NCBI GenBank assembly: GCA_034440635.1
Contig: JAOTON010001526.1
Coordinates: forward strand, 1,025,501-1,089,500
DNA: 64,000 nt
Reading direction: 5' to 3'
Source of the DNA: Lepas anatifera
Taxonomy: Eukaryota > Arthropoda > Thecostraca > Lepadidae
In this document: positions 11,746-23,689 of the stretch, piece after piece
Numbering within the stretch: the first letter of the stretch is position 1
How the letters are laid out: every line of letters starts with the position of its first letter
Made by a program: the position numbers and the translations under genes
The notes under the pieces: generated by a model
The model's input: only the letters and a program-made list of their open reading frames with translations
Databases searched by the model: none
What the model was told of the DNA's origin: nothing

Positions 11746-12009
11746 GCTGTCAGCTGGCACTGACGTCACTGTTTAGGTGCTGGTGGCAAGGACTGTGTGC
11801 TATCGGGCCACGTGCCCGTTGTTTCTAATGTTACAGCCCTGTTGTTGATGGCAGGGACTGTCTGTTCTCAGCACCACGTGACCGATGGGTCTGACGTCAC
11901 AGCTCTGGTGCTGACGGCAGCGGCCGTCTGTTTCCGGAGTCACGTGACCGGTGCCCCTGACATCACAGTTCTATTGCAGCTGGCAGCGACTATCTATTCC
12001 CTGGACCAC
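11746..12009 (+). repeat. 66-bp tandem repeat, four units, with CRE and E-box motifs
   Basis: Units start at about 11746, 11812, 11878 and 11944. Each of the four unit ends (11809, 11875, 11941 and about 12008) makes the E-box CACGTG with the start of the next segment; the 11941 junction reads GTCACGTGAC. Units 1 and 3 contain the full CRE palindrome TGACGTCA, mutated in units 2 and 4. Because 66 is a multiple of three, units 2-4 stay open as 22-residue repeats beginning HV and containing VTAL- or ITVL-type segments (frame 11797-12126); unit 1 has an in-frame TGA. It lies about 2 kb upstream of the transporter start codon. Confidence 0.85.
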
Positions 12010-12585
12010 GTGACCGAGGCGGAGCTAGATGGCCCCAGAAGAACCGACAAGTTACTGCTTCAGGCTCTTCTAGATATTACCGCGCTCGTGACACCAGTCA
12101 CTCGCAGCAATAAGGTGAAACAATAATTGTGTGTGGTGTAGCAAGCGTACTAAGTGGGACGATAATTAGCGTTGCCTTCCAAAATCCATAGAGCATCAAT
12201 TTTGTATGCGAAATAATTGAACATAGTTTTATCACATGAAGTAGACGTCGCCGTAATGTGTGAGACTTGTTAAATGAAAATAATAACAAAGTTTCGAGTG
12301 AAAATACTGATATAATCTGGCATGTGGGGAACGGGAGGGGGGACAGAAACTGAAACCGCGATCTGTTTTCATAACTTATTCCGAAAACACACAGTCTATC
12401 ACGAACTTCTGTTGTGCCAGTTCGGGCTGATCTGTTAGTGCGGTTTCATCCAGTCTAATTTTCTTGTGTGTGTGTGTTTTTTTACACCAGTCTCAACCCG
12501 GAATCGTCTGCTATTTTCGAACCAAAATCTTCCAGCATTATTCAAAATTACTAACTTTGCTATTGCATGATATCGAAGTTACTTT

Positions 12586-12586
<1 letters not shown>

Positions 12587-12625
<39 letters not shown>
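12587..12625. repeat. (TA)n microsatellite
   Basis: An uninterrupted run of alternating T and A of about 35 to 39 bases. Confidence 0.95.
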
Positions 12626-12626
<1 letters not shown>

Positions 12627-12629
<3 letters not shown>

Positions 12630-13736
12630 GTAAGGATTCGATAGTTCTTATAGTTACATAGGGGTCGTTAGTTGCCAATCGGGAGGGGAGACATGGTAGG
12701 GGAGGAGGCGCGATCCGCACCGGGAGGCACTTATCTTGGAAGGCAAAACCTATTAGGTGGGCACCAAGTTCAATCTCGTGGGGGGGGTAATACCTGCATC
12801 CTGGGCGGGGGGAGCGGGGTGGGGAGCGACAGTTCAGGCGGGCGCCGTGACCATTTTAGGGGTGCCAACAGTCAATGGGTGGCAAATGCCCCCAGCACCT
12901 GGTTCCGCCTGTTACCTTTCAATTTGTTTTATTGATTTCAAAGTTGAAAAACCCATGAGTTGAGCTGCACGCTGCTTATGAAAAGCTACACAAATAGACA
13001 GGCATATTCAAATATTGGTCTCTTTCCGTAACATAAAAAAGCAGAGCCAAATAGCATCAAGTAAGACACATTCTGCTCCCTTACTATCGTACTCTAAACC
13101 TGCCTTCAGCAAGCTCCCAGTGCAATTTCAAAATAGTTAGATTCGTCAAAAATAAACTCGTAATCGAAATAGTGAAGTAGTGAAGTTTTCATCATACTTT
13201 ACATGACATCATATATTTATACATATATGGCGAGGCGCCTACATTCTATCAGTAAATCCATGTATGCTAAAATGCGATCAGTAAGTTAGATTGCATAGAC
13301 ATGCTAATCCGTTGGGAAAGTATCTTTATAGGTACCATAAGTTTGCAGGAAACAAGAACAGATATACCAGATTGTTGTTTGGATAAATTTTAGCGTTTCT
13401 CCTATCCGGTAAAGCTTCAACAACTATTGCACAGGAAATTATCTAATAAATTCAATGCACTACCTGCCGAAAATTGAGCCCTTCTGTTCGAGGTTGAAGT
13501 GATGCAAATAGTAGGTTTTCCTCCATCGGGATTTTAGTACCGAAGCTGACACTCGCTACGATAAATACCTCAAGAATAAAGCTCACCTGCCTAGTATTTT
13601 TCTTATTAACCCAGATCACATTTCATTCCCCATGCAAGGAAACCAGAACTCTGCCATTGAAAACGCACAGCCAATTCCACCTCCGCTACCATGCAATGAG
13701 GACCTATGCACGTGATACTCAGATCAATGGACCGCA
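12627..13736. other. No gene recognised; upstream of the transporter
   Basis: A G-rich patch at 12780-12840 precedes ordinary AT-rich sequence. No TATA-like box at a convincing distance and no upstream coding exon could be identified. Transcription may begin inside or before this stretch. Confidence 0.4.
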
Positions 13737-13979
13737 GTGCGCACAGTGGAAACGGTGGACAGGCGACCTCCCGGCGCCAGGACCTGCCGCTCTCCAGCTG
13801 ACGACCAATCGACCGCCGCTTGGCGCCTGAGCCGCCGCGTCGTCGGGGTGCGTCGCTGTAGGCGCTCCCGAGTGCGGCTGCGCGCCGGCGGTGGTCAGCT
13901 GATCGGCGGGTCGGCGGCCGAACGTCAGAAGTCGGCAGACGGTGGCTGCATGGAGTGAGTGTCGCCTGCGGCGGTTACC
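13737..13979 (+). promoter_or_regulatory. GC- and CpG-rich 5' untranslated/promoter-proximal region
   Basis: About 240 bases markedly richer in G, C and CpG than the flanks lead directly into the transporter start codon. An in-frame TGA at 13956-13958 lies 21 bases before the ATG, so translation cannot start farther upstream in this exon. It probably holds the 5' untranslated part of exon 1 and perhaps the promoter; the cap site cannot be placed from sequence alone. Confidence 0.55.
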
Positions 13980-14148
13980 ATGGACAAGGACACGGTGACG
14001 TGCAAGAACGGAGCACCGGCTGTGGCCGCCGCCGACCCGCCCAACATTGAGGATGACGAAGAAGAGGTTGACTGGGAAATGCCCGTGCCGCCTGATGGCG
14101 GATGGGGCTGGGTAGTTGTCTTCGCTTCTTTCATGATTCACGTCATCG
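13980..14148 (+). CDS. SLC16-type monocarboxylate transporter, coding exon 1
   Basis: First coding exon of a 12-helix, major-facilitator plasma-membrane transporter of the SLC16 family, whose members move lactate, pyruvate and other monocarboxylates, some of them with a proton. The ATG sits in a good Kozak setting (ttaccATGG), with an in-frame stop just upstream. Residues 1-38 are a cytosolic tail with an acidic stretch (EDDEEEVDWE, 24-33). Residues 37-44, PPDGGWGW, are the family's conserved start of TM1, followed by the hydrophobic VVVFASFMIHVI. The exon ends after the first base of codon 57 (phase 1) at a consensus donor, G|GTAAGT. The substrate cannot be told from this part. The family assignment is firm; the subfamily is not (an MCT9/12/14-like branch is possible). 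Confidence 0.93.
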
Positions 14149-17100
14149 GTAAGTTCGGATCGTTATTGAATAAGCATTCCTTACATATTGTTTAACTTCA
14201 AATTTGTTTTGATTTAAGACGGACACCGTAACGTTATGACTTAATGCTGAGGCGACATTCCTATACCAAAAGAAATAATGTTTGCCAGACCTCTTCTTTG
14301 TTCTAATCTTTGTTTCCCATCCGTCGATATCAATGTGGAAGAATTCCTAACGTTGCATTTTGCATGCTCGTATGAACCGTAATGAGAAACGTTCAGGCCT
14401 ATCGTAGTTTATTGATTTTCTTGGTGCAAAAAAATGTTTATCTAGTAGTCGATGCTACTATTCGCAGAAAGGTAGGTATGTGAGTGAGAAATACGGTTGG
14501 CTAATTTCATGCTGAGTAACATATGTTCGGATTTTGGCAAGGCGAAGTTTCTTGTCATACATATCCTTGGGTTTTTTAGATAACTAGAATATTCAAGACA
14601 CATCATCGGCACTTGTAAAGGCGATGGATTAGTCACCGAAAGCATCAAATCTAAATCATCGAATGGGGGTTTAAAATTTGTCTTAATACGGTCTGATCCC
14701 TTAGCAATAAATAACAGGGCTTCGCCAAGCATCTCACATTGCATTGAGCATAAATATAGGGATCGGGGAGAAATATTTGAAAAAAATACCACACGTTACG
14801 ATTCTGTAACCGAGGCCGTTGGACCTGGTGACCCATAATCTTTACCACGGTAAACAAGATTATAAATGACAGCTAAGACACATATATTACTCCCTGACTA
14901 TAATAATCCCAAGACACGCCAATACTCCCGGTAATTGGGCAAGTGTGCCTGTTGGGAGTGACCCTAATAAAATAAAATAAATAAACAAAATACATAGATA
15001 ATGAGGCACTTGTTGAACAAAGAGCCATACGTGTCAAATGTTCTCTTTGATTATTTACCCGGAGCCTTTTAGCTGTCCCGATGACTAGATCTCAACGATA
15101 CCATATAGCATATGCGTGTATTTTTAGAATGGAGATAGGTTTTTAGTGTCGTAATTAATAACTGAAAAATAGGCCAATACAATGAGGAAAAATAAATAGA
15201 AGACCTCCACAACCAGTGGCAAGTGACTGATAACAATCCAGTAGCATATATTTTATAAATATATTCAAACTTTTTCCTGATGAGACCGTTGTCAGAAGCG
15301 CCGATGTTTCGGAGGACATAAGACGAGCTGGGGCTGGTAGGACCATACCCTCGTCGCCTTTAAGCTTGTTAGTTATCTGTTTTTTAAGCTAGATTCGACC
15401 TGAAGTTATTTCACTAACAACCTTTATCCGGGAAAAACTGCCTTAGGTTGCTGGTGCAGGTGTTTGGTTGAGTTCGAGTTTCTGTAACAAAACCATTTTT
15501 TGGATCGTTTTTATAATGTCCAAGGTGTTGTGTGTTTAGGATCTGATTCTTAGTAAAGCTCTCAGTAATAATCAGTGGGACAAAATTTTATGATCAATCC
15601 CATTTCGTTGATAAGTTTTGAAGTGCTGCGGCGAGGAGCATGATGATGAGTTGTTAGATGTTCCTGGCTTCCCTCGATCCGGAAATGTAAAAACACTGAA
15701 GATTAAGTGTGTTTTTAATTTCCGGATTCGAGGCCGAAATCTTAACAAATCAATCCCATTTCGTTATGCCAAAGGATCCAAATAGTGGTTCCATCCCATC
15801 CTGTTCTTTTGTTGGATTTTCAGGAGAAATTGTCACGTTTCATGCCAACTGGAAGGAAACCAGGTTGCTATTCGCCCGTCTTCTTCCACCCCTTCCCAAA
15901 ACTCCCAACAGACATCTCCTTCCCACGGAACTGCTCTCCAGGTCCCCGAACGGATCATCTGAGAGGACAATTGTTATGCCAGGAAAATTTGAGAGCCAAC
16001 GTTAATCGCCCCATAAAGTAAGGGGACGGCTGCACGGCTCAAGTCACGCTTCTGCGGTCCAGCTGCCAGTTACCAGGTGACCTACGCCAGGTGTATTGAG
16101 CGCCAAACTTCTCAGGGAACCCGATCCCCAGCCTTTTCCACTAACTGTCGCTGCACATATTCTGAGCGGCGGGCCGCAGCCTATCGCCGCGCCAACGGAG
16201 CTACCGGGTCCACTCTATTACTGGTTACGCTTTAGCTTGATGCTTCCTGCTTCCAAATGTACGTAATCACAAAACATCCCTGAGTTCAAAACACCTACCG
16301 CATTCACTGTCATCGCTTCTGTCTCCTCGGAGTCCGTTAGGACTCCCATCCTTCTTCCTCGTGATTGTGGATTCGCAGCGGGGAGTCTTGCATGGAACTG
16401 GGACCCCGTCGGTCAAGGAACACAATCGTGGGACTGTGCGGCGTCTCCTCGCGCCCTCAGAAGATGACGCGAATGTTATGTCAGCGCTGCAGAGTGCGGT
16501 TGGCGTCGGGATGGCTGCTTCCCGGCGAGTTGGCACCCCACCAGCTGGCCTGGCACGCTCCAACATCGTGCACGCTGGCCACAGAGGCGGGCCTGAATCA
16601 CTGACGCTGGACTGCTGGGAGATTACAAAGCCAACAAGGGCGTATTCGCCGCTGGCGCCAGTGACGACACGGGGTCAGAATGACCACTGTTGGCCTCAGG
16701 CCAGTGGAGATATTCAGTTTTTACAGGTATGATTGCCTTTCAAGCGTTTCAAAAGTGAGCTACAAATATCATTAGCAGTCAAGCGAGTTTGTCCCACACA
16801 CGGGACAGGAGCTTAATGTTTCACAGAAACCATTAATGTTTCCAAAATTAGATATGTAGCCCCACGGCATCACATGCATCAGACACAAAAACATTGAGCT
16901 CTAACAGCGCGCCACCTTGTCAGCAGCGGCTATGTCTTTGTGGAACTAGCAATGACTGGCGCCGCCTGACAAAGCCGTGCCGCGACGGAGGCGACTCACG
17001 CGCGTGGCTTTGTGCCTGCCGACGACGACAGGAGGCGTTCGGGGTGAGGAGCAAGAACTAGGTCGCCGCTGTCGACGCCGACAGGGTTCTCCCACGGGCG

Positions 17101-17398
17101 GACGTGCTGCGTGTTTGCAGAGGAATGGTGCAGACACAGCTTATTCCAAGGAGTTTACACGAGCTTAAACTTTTTTGCAGGAACACCATGGCTGCAATCC
17201 GATATCATATCGAGCTAAATTTACTCGCTTGAGGGTGAAGCTAAATTTGAATGGCTGCTCCCGTTGTAGGGGCCATGAGAAGGTGATATGGAATTTACTG
17301 TCGAAGATGGCTGACCAGGTGTCCTCGAACAAGGTGTCTTGCTTATGCCAAAACAAATCCGAGTAGTGTTACTGTGTTAAAACCAGTGTAAGTACCTC

Positions 17399-18127
17399 TA
17401 GACCTGTTCATATTAGACCTTTGTCTTCAAAAGTGTTCAAACTGATACTTTTCCCGTTCTCCAAGGTCTCAATGAACGGAATATAGCCTTTATTTTGCTC
17501 TTGGACGTTTGCTATGCCTGCCTCAAAAGCCATATAGTTTTTGTTAAACTTTAAAAAAAACACTGCTAAATTCGGGATATTTGGTCATTGTTTGAATTAT
17601 ACCTTCCTAGAGGATGATGCTATAGCGTAAAAAATGCTGCCAAATGAAAGCTAATGCATCTTTTCTCATTCTACCCGAGTTTTAATTTTTTCTGTCGGGT
17701 CATCTCAGGTCACGGAGATATTTAAGGTCACGTGACCCGACTTCAAAACCCGAAATCACGAGTTTGATGCGGTGCCAAAGGATTAAGTGTCAACCGATTA
17801 GTTTGAAACTGCTTTAGCAGCACGCAGACATCATGGGCTACACATCTGCACAAAATAATAATCATTTTTTGCCTAAGATGGGGTCAATTTTGAGGTCACT
17901 CCATTATAAGGATATGAAAAAAATGCAACAGGCCGGTTTTTAAGCCAAATATGGCATAAACAAGTTCTTACTGCTTCTGCCGTATAGTCTTGTTACGTGT
18001 ATGGCTCTCCAGTTGTTATTTTAAGCGTTTGACCTTTCAGAGGTCATTTAAGGTCACCTCGAGGTAATATATTCAAAGGACAATAACTCATCACCAAATT
18101 GAGATAGAGCGGCCATTTTTATTTCAT
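17399..18127 (+). repeat. MULE left terminal inverted repeat
   Basis: About 729 bp, the reverse complement of 19419-20150 with scattered substitutions and small indels. It contains repeated AGGTCA/TGACCT words and the palindrome GGTCACGTGACC. The repeat fades after ATTTCAT at 18127. Confidence 0.9.
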
Positions 18128-18885
18128 ACTGCGCTTGTCTTGCCACGGGGATTTGATTGAAATAACATATGACCATACCAGGTCACGGTGTAAGCTTGAC
18201 TTAGGTCAAGGTCAGGTCATTTTTACTAATTGACCTTTGAAAGTCATTTTATACATTATTCGATTCGCCACGACGAGGGGACTTCAATTATACCAAAATA
18301 TATTTTCTAGCTTCATTCAGTCAGAATGTATCGGGGGAAAACTAAAAATACCCATTGTAAGCCTTTTTGGCAGTCTGTGACTTCTGTTGACCTCAATATT
18401 GACCTGAACCAGAAATTTCTCTCCGCCATGTCAACACAGTTCGTACGCCACGCAGTCATGCAATGTTTTCACACAATTTTGTAGAAAGCGTTGGGTAAGG
18501 CTCAGAGAGCGCGCTTTGCCCCTCAAAAGGCGATCTTTATCACCCAAGGCCGCTTAGTGTCGTTGAGGGGGATGCAGATTCTTGGCTTGCAGACCTAGTG
18601 TAAACTCATTTTTAGAGGTGCCCCCGCCCCCTTGAACCCGTCTCTGATCCACGTTAAACTTACTAAAGGTAAAGACAATGGTACAATCAGCCATTCATAT
18701 ATTTGATTTCTTTCTACTTGACACGACAATGGTGTACATTAGCTGTACATGAATCTTTGCACATTCACTATTAGGTGTGTGTCTTTAGATGGGACACGAA
18801 AAAATGACATAGAAGTATGATAACACTACTAACACCATCATTGTGTAAGAAACTGTCACATAGGATGACACTCAACCATGCATTG

Positions 18886-19411
18886 TTACTTGTTCAATGT
18901 GGCTTTACGGAAACTGTCAAATTTCTTTCTGTGTTACTCTACGACTTGAAGCAAGCAGCTTCTCTGTTCTCGGTCGGTGGTGATGTGAGTCGCGAAGTCA
19001 CTCATGAGTTTGACTCCTCTCTCAGCCACATCATTCGTCACTTTTACTGACTTCACAAACTGCAGTGCCTTCTTGTAGCTGTCATTTTTCCCCAGGAGTC
19101 TGCAGGGGCAGTGAGCCAGTCACACTTCACCCCAAGAGCGTCAAACATGAAGTGAGACTCTGGGCCTACCAAGTCTGTGAGAAGTGTAGCCTCGTTGATG
19201 ACAGGAAATACTGGCTTTCCTCTCCTGTAACTGTCAGGTTTCTCTGTCTCTGACAGCTTGACAGCAAGCTCCTCCTTTGCAGACTTGGTCATGATGTCAT
19301 TCGAGCTGAATAAGGTGAATGTTACCAGCTCCTGGGTCAGATACCAGCGGTGGTTCGTCAATTTCTTCATAACAGATGTCGCTAGTTCATGCTCATGCTG
19401 TTTGCATGATC
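18886..19411 (-). pseudogene. Broken ORF of an uncharacterised family, carried inside the MULE
   Basis: Read on the minus strand, the frame gives WYLTQELVTFTLFS, FPVINEATLLTDLVGP, then FDALGVKCDWLTAPADSW. A one-base frameshift near 19080-19090 moves to the frame KALQFVKSVKVTNDVAERGV, then KLMSDF and LLQVVE. A TAA interrupts at 18934-18936 before HRKKFDSFRKATLNK and the natural stop at 18886. I recall closely similar uncharacterised proteins, with 'WYLTEEL', 'DLVGP' and 'VNDxAERGVKL' motifs, scattered through invertebrate genomes, probably transposon-borne. This is recollection, not a search. Function unknown. It could be part of the element's own gene set or a captured host gene. With both a frameshift and a stop it cannot make the full protein. 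Confidence 0.7.
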
Positions 19412-19418
19412 AAGCACC

Positions 19419-20150
19419 ATGAAATAAAAATGAGAGCTCTATCTCAATTTGGTGATGATTTATTGTCCTTTGAATATATAACTTATAGGTGACCTTAGAT
19501 GACCTCTGAAAGGTCAAATGCTTAAACAAACAACTTGAGAGCAATAAACGTATTAAGACTATACGGCAGAAGCAGTTAGAACTTATTCATGCCATATTTT
19601 GCTTAAAAAACCGGCCAGTTGCCTTTTTATTCATATCCTTATAATGGGGTGACCTCAAAATTGACCCCATCTTAGTTAAAAAATAATTATTATTATGTGC
19701 AGATGTGTAGCCCATGATGTCTGCGTGCTGCTGAAGCAGTTTCAAACTAATCGGTTGACACTTAATCCCTTGGCACCGCATCAAACTCGTGATTTCGAGT
19801 TTTGAGGTCGGGTCACGTGACCTTAAATATCTCCGTGACCTGAGATGACCCGACAGAAAAATTAAGACTTGGGGAGAATGAGGAAAGATGCATTAGCTTT
19901 CATTTGGCAGCATTTTTCACGCTATAGCATCATCCTCTAAGAAGCTATAATTCAAACAATGGCCAAATATCCCGAATTTAGCAGTGTTTTTGAAAAACTT
20001 CAACAAAAAAACTATATGGCTTTTGAGGCAGGCATAGCAAAGGTCCAAGATCAAAATAAAGGCTATATTCCGTTCAGTGAGACCTTGGAGAACGGGAAAA
20101 GTATCAGTTTGAACACTTTTGAAGACAAAGGTCTAATATGAACAGGTCTA
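19419..20150 (-). repeat. MULE right terminal inverted repeat
   Basis: About 732 bp, inverted partner of 17399-18127. A 60-codon open frame at 19959-20141 lies wholly inside this arm; its counterpart in the other arm differs, so it is unlikely to be a gene. Confidence 0.9.
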
Positions 20151-22360
20151 AAGTACCTCGCTTCAGAAAGTGGTGGTTTGAAAACTGGGTAAAATTTTGT
20201 GCCCACGCGTTGACACGTGAACGCCTTGTAGCTGGAGTCAGCTCCACGCTTTAGAACACACAGTGCTACTAATGCAGACTTCGCAAGAGTGAATAGGTCA
20301 CGAGGAGCCGGGACGTCGCTTTTTCCTAGACTCACTCTTCCTCAAACACAGTCTCTACAACAGTCCCTGCTGTCTGCCTGAAACCCGCGTGGACGGCATC
20401 CATTCAACAATGGCGAGAATAGTGAAAAACATACGAAGTGTAAATCAAGTGCGGCCATATATCATATGGTTTTACATGTTGTCTCAAGTGAGCTTGCGCG
20501 TCTCACATATTTAAATTGTACTGAAATAATACAGGAGGCGCACATCCCTGTGCCGCACCACGGCGTCATCTCTTAAACGAGCGCACACGCCGTGGTCAAT
20601 GGCCCCCTTTCCATCCGCTGCAGCAGCATCACCAGCACAGGGAGTCGCTGGGCAATTTAAACGCTGAGCCTCATCGGTTCCACACTCCCATTCAGTTCTG
20701 ACTCATCGGGACAGGAAGCTGCTCGGAACAGTGATCAACTTGTGTCCGCTTACCGGCTGCTCTCGTTTCCCTTCCGAGTTTGTGTCGAAACCGCATCACC
20801 GCTGATGGATATTGATGGATATGATAATTCTCAACTGAAACTGTCGCCAGCGTACAAAGAGGTCACAAAATCTAATCGAACAAGGCAAACAAGAAATCAG
20901 CAGTAAGGAATCTAGACAACAAGAAACAAGAAATCTACACCAAACATTTTGCTAGTTTACTTAACCCGGAAGTATGCTCGAGTGTGAGGAGACTATCACA
21001 ATCACTTATACGATGAGTACCCATCAAATGGTCAATTTGACTATCTGATTTTACAGTTGAAGGACCAAACTGAGATACTGTAAGGGTACTTCTCCTTTAG
21101 AAAACAAACCCAATGCACTGCAATTCTGTTGATGCATTTAGACCACCCCCTGCCCTGGAGACAAGAATCGTCAGTGCACTATCAAAGTACCTTAGAACTG
21201 ACAACGCAGAAGACAGGGACTTCGGAGAAGCCGCAGCAAAATGGTTACAAAACAAGTGATGTTGATTGTGATGCCGTACTGCTTGGCTAATAATAGTTTT
21301 TGCATAGCGTGACTAGAGTAAGTTGGTGAATTCTTGTGAAGTCTCAGACTGTTGAAACGCTGCTTGGAAAAGAGGGGGGGGTAAATACACCACCACGAAT
21401 GACTCGTCCAGAACTCAAATACAAAGCCGACAAAAGCATACGGCACATTGCAAATACCTCTTCATTTCTTTTGGGGCTCCTCCACAGCGTGTGTAAAGCT
21501 TTGTGTCATTTTATGCACATTGAATTATTTAATTTTATATGTTTAAGCATGTCGGAAAACTACATAACACTGGCAGCCTGCTTCTGCCGTAACACTGCTC
21601 TATCACATACCCTCACCTTTCCAGCGGGAGTCAACTAGGGCGACGTTAACCGTGGACACTATGTTCAGAACTTTGAATGCGTTTGTTTGATTTCTTCCAT
21701 ATGTTTCAAGCAGGGGTGGAAAAACCCACCAACTCACCAACTAGGGATAGTGACAGACCCTGAGCATTGAAACCATCAAGTGCGACAGGAAATCTATACA
21801 ATACCAGAACAGTTCTGACTGGCTAAATAAAACAAGAGTTTCCAAGGAAGATTCAAAGAAAAGAACTCACCCTGACAGGATAATCACCGCGATGAACTAG
21901 AATAGATAACGCAAATTAGCTGCTTCGATTGAATTCAGGAGTGTAGTAGAAACCATTTGATAAAAATATGTCTTGATAAATTTTTCCCAACGCTAATCAT
22001 AACACATTGGTCTGTCATTACCTTCCTCCTTCGTGCTTATATAAGTTCAACTTCTACGACTAGCCTGGAAATATCACATAATATTTTGTGGCTAGAACGC
22101 ATTTGAATGAACACCAATTACATATTTAGTAGTTCCATCCTTCCCCTTGCCTGTTAACTTACCACAGTGCAGTGGTGGACGGGAGCGACAGCGTGCGACA
22201 GTCAAAACTTGCCGCTTTCATGGGCAACGACAGCTTTTATAATGAGACGACACCAAGTCATGGCAACTGGTTACTTCACTTCTCCGTCGGATGCGTTAGC
22301 TCATTCATTGATAATTATTTATCATTATCAGATGTAACTCTGCACGCGCATTATACAGAG

Positions 22361-22432
22361 GGCAGGTAGCGCAGTCGGAAGGGCGCTCGGCTTGTTAGTA
22401 GGGGATGACGGGTTCGATGCACGAGCGCGGCC
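22361..22432 (+). repeat. tRNA-like head of a SINE
   Basis: Contains an A-box-like TAGCGCAGTCGGAAGG and a B-box-like GGGTTCGATGC at tRNA spacing. The predicted acceptor and T stems pair poorly, so a working tRNA gene is unlikely and a tRNA-derived SINE head is the better reading. No conserved SINE tail follows. Confidence 0.55.
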
Positions 22433-23689
22433 ACTTTAAATCTTCCTTTTTTCGTCAATGCTGTTTTGCAGTGTCTGTGGCGGCGCTTACGCAGGTGGCA
22501 GAATTATGAATCGGTGTGTGATCTTCAGTAAGCCTCTTCGCGAATCCAGGAATGTTATTGCGAGGTTGTTTTATCAATATATGCACTATGCTTTGTATTA
22601 TATGGGCGTTAGAAATTGCCTATGTTTAAAAAAATGAGAGCGACAGCTTTCAGCGTTTAACATTAGGTTGGCGACAGGTTTGAGGTTTTTTCCTCCCCTG
22701 GTTTCAAGTTTCAGCCCCTGGAGAGGCAGCGGCTGTGGTTAATTTGCGCGGTTTCAATACCACGCAACCAAGTTGCGGATATCTGCAGCTATTTGCATGC
22801 TTGGTTGAATGTTTAGAGATCGGGTACTCCACGTTCCATTTAAACCCCTTTTCATAAGCAATGCAGTGGGTTCAGTGTTGAAAAGTTGGCTTAAAATAGG
22901 CACACAGCACCACTGTACACTAACCTGTGAAGACTGATCCCCTTTCCAGCAAGAACAGGCTGCTCTATTTTATATATTTACCGCGACTCAGAAAGTCCAT
23001 AACCACTTTCGGGAATTTATGGCATATTAATGAGCAATGATAACATTCTCGTTTGGTTTGCACTTTAGGAATAATATGAAACAAGCAATAACAAAGTTCA
23101 GCCATACAGCTTCCGAGCTTGAATTGTAAAGCCACTACAGAAGACCACATTCCCAGCTAGGGAAGCTGGCTTAGAGGCAGTCTGGTACTTTATGGGAATG
23201 TAAACGTGATAATTGTCTTGGAGAGCATACCACTATCCACGGTTTTGTTTATTTTGTTGTCCCAGTAATAATCGTCTGTGAAGGACGAGTGTCTCCACAC
23301 TGGAAATCTGTCGCTCGGCGGAGATTCTCCGTCGAGTGCAGCCACTGGGGTCACTGCGACCGTCTCGACGAGTACTCTGAATGTATTTCACAGGGGCAGA
23401 ACGGGGCCGTTTGACTCGCCATCGAGCTCTGGAAAAGCTTATTTCTCCGCAACTAGTGAGTTTTTGGCCGAACGAAGCATCATTCATGAGGCCACGAACA
23501 CGCTCTAAAATACTGCTTTACCAGTCAAGTCTCGTCCTAAAGACAACACATTCCCTTTTACCCTCTCACTGGTGGAGAAGGGGTGCTTGAACTTTCCCTC
23601 AGGTTTTTCCTACGGTGCAAAAAACGGGGGTTTGTTGGGCTGCCGTAGTTAACACATCTTCTTCTTAATTAATTGAGCCAATTTTCTCT

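Larger units (their letters stand above)
17399..20150. mobile_element. Mutator-like element (MULE), 2752 bp
   Basis: Two arms of about 730 bp (17399-18127 and 19419-20150) are inverted copies of each other. The outer ends read TAGACCTGTTCATATTAGAC on both sides. The exact 9-bp duplication AAGTACCTC flanks the element at 17390-17398 and 20151-20159. A 9-bp duplication with very long terminal inverted repeats fits the Mutator superfamily. The 1.3-kb middle carries a broken minus-strand gene (18886-19411) and no recognisable MULE transposase, so the copy is non-autonomous. It sits inside intron 1. Confidence 0.85.

Noticed and set aside
16267..16732. Overlapping GC-rich frames on both strands in intron 1
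   Set aside because: Frames open on several phases because of base composition; no motif, no splice sites placed, no transporter similarity.
19959..20141. 60-codon frame starting MAKYPEFSSVFEKLQQK
   Set aside because: It lies wholly inside a MULE terminal inverted repeat and is not kept in the other arm, so it is not evidence of a gene.
22361..22432. Possible functional tRNA gene
   Set aside because: A and B boxes are present, but acceptor and T-stem pairing is poor; a SINE head explains it better.
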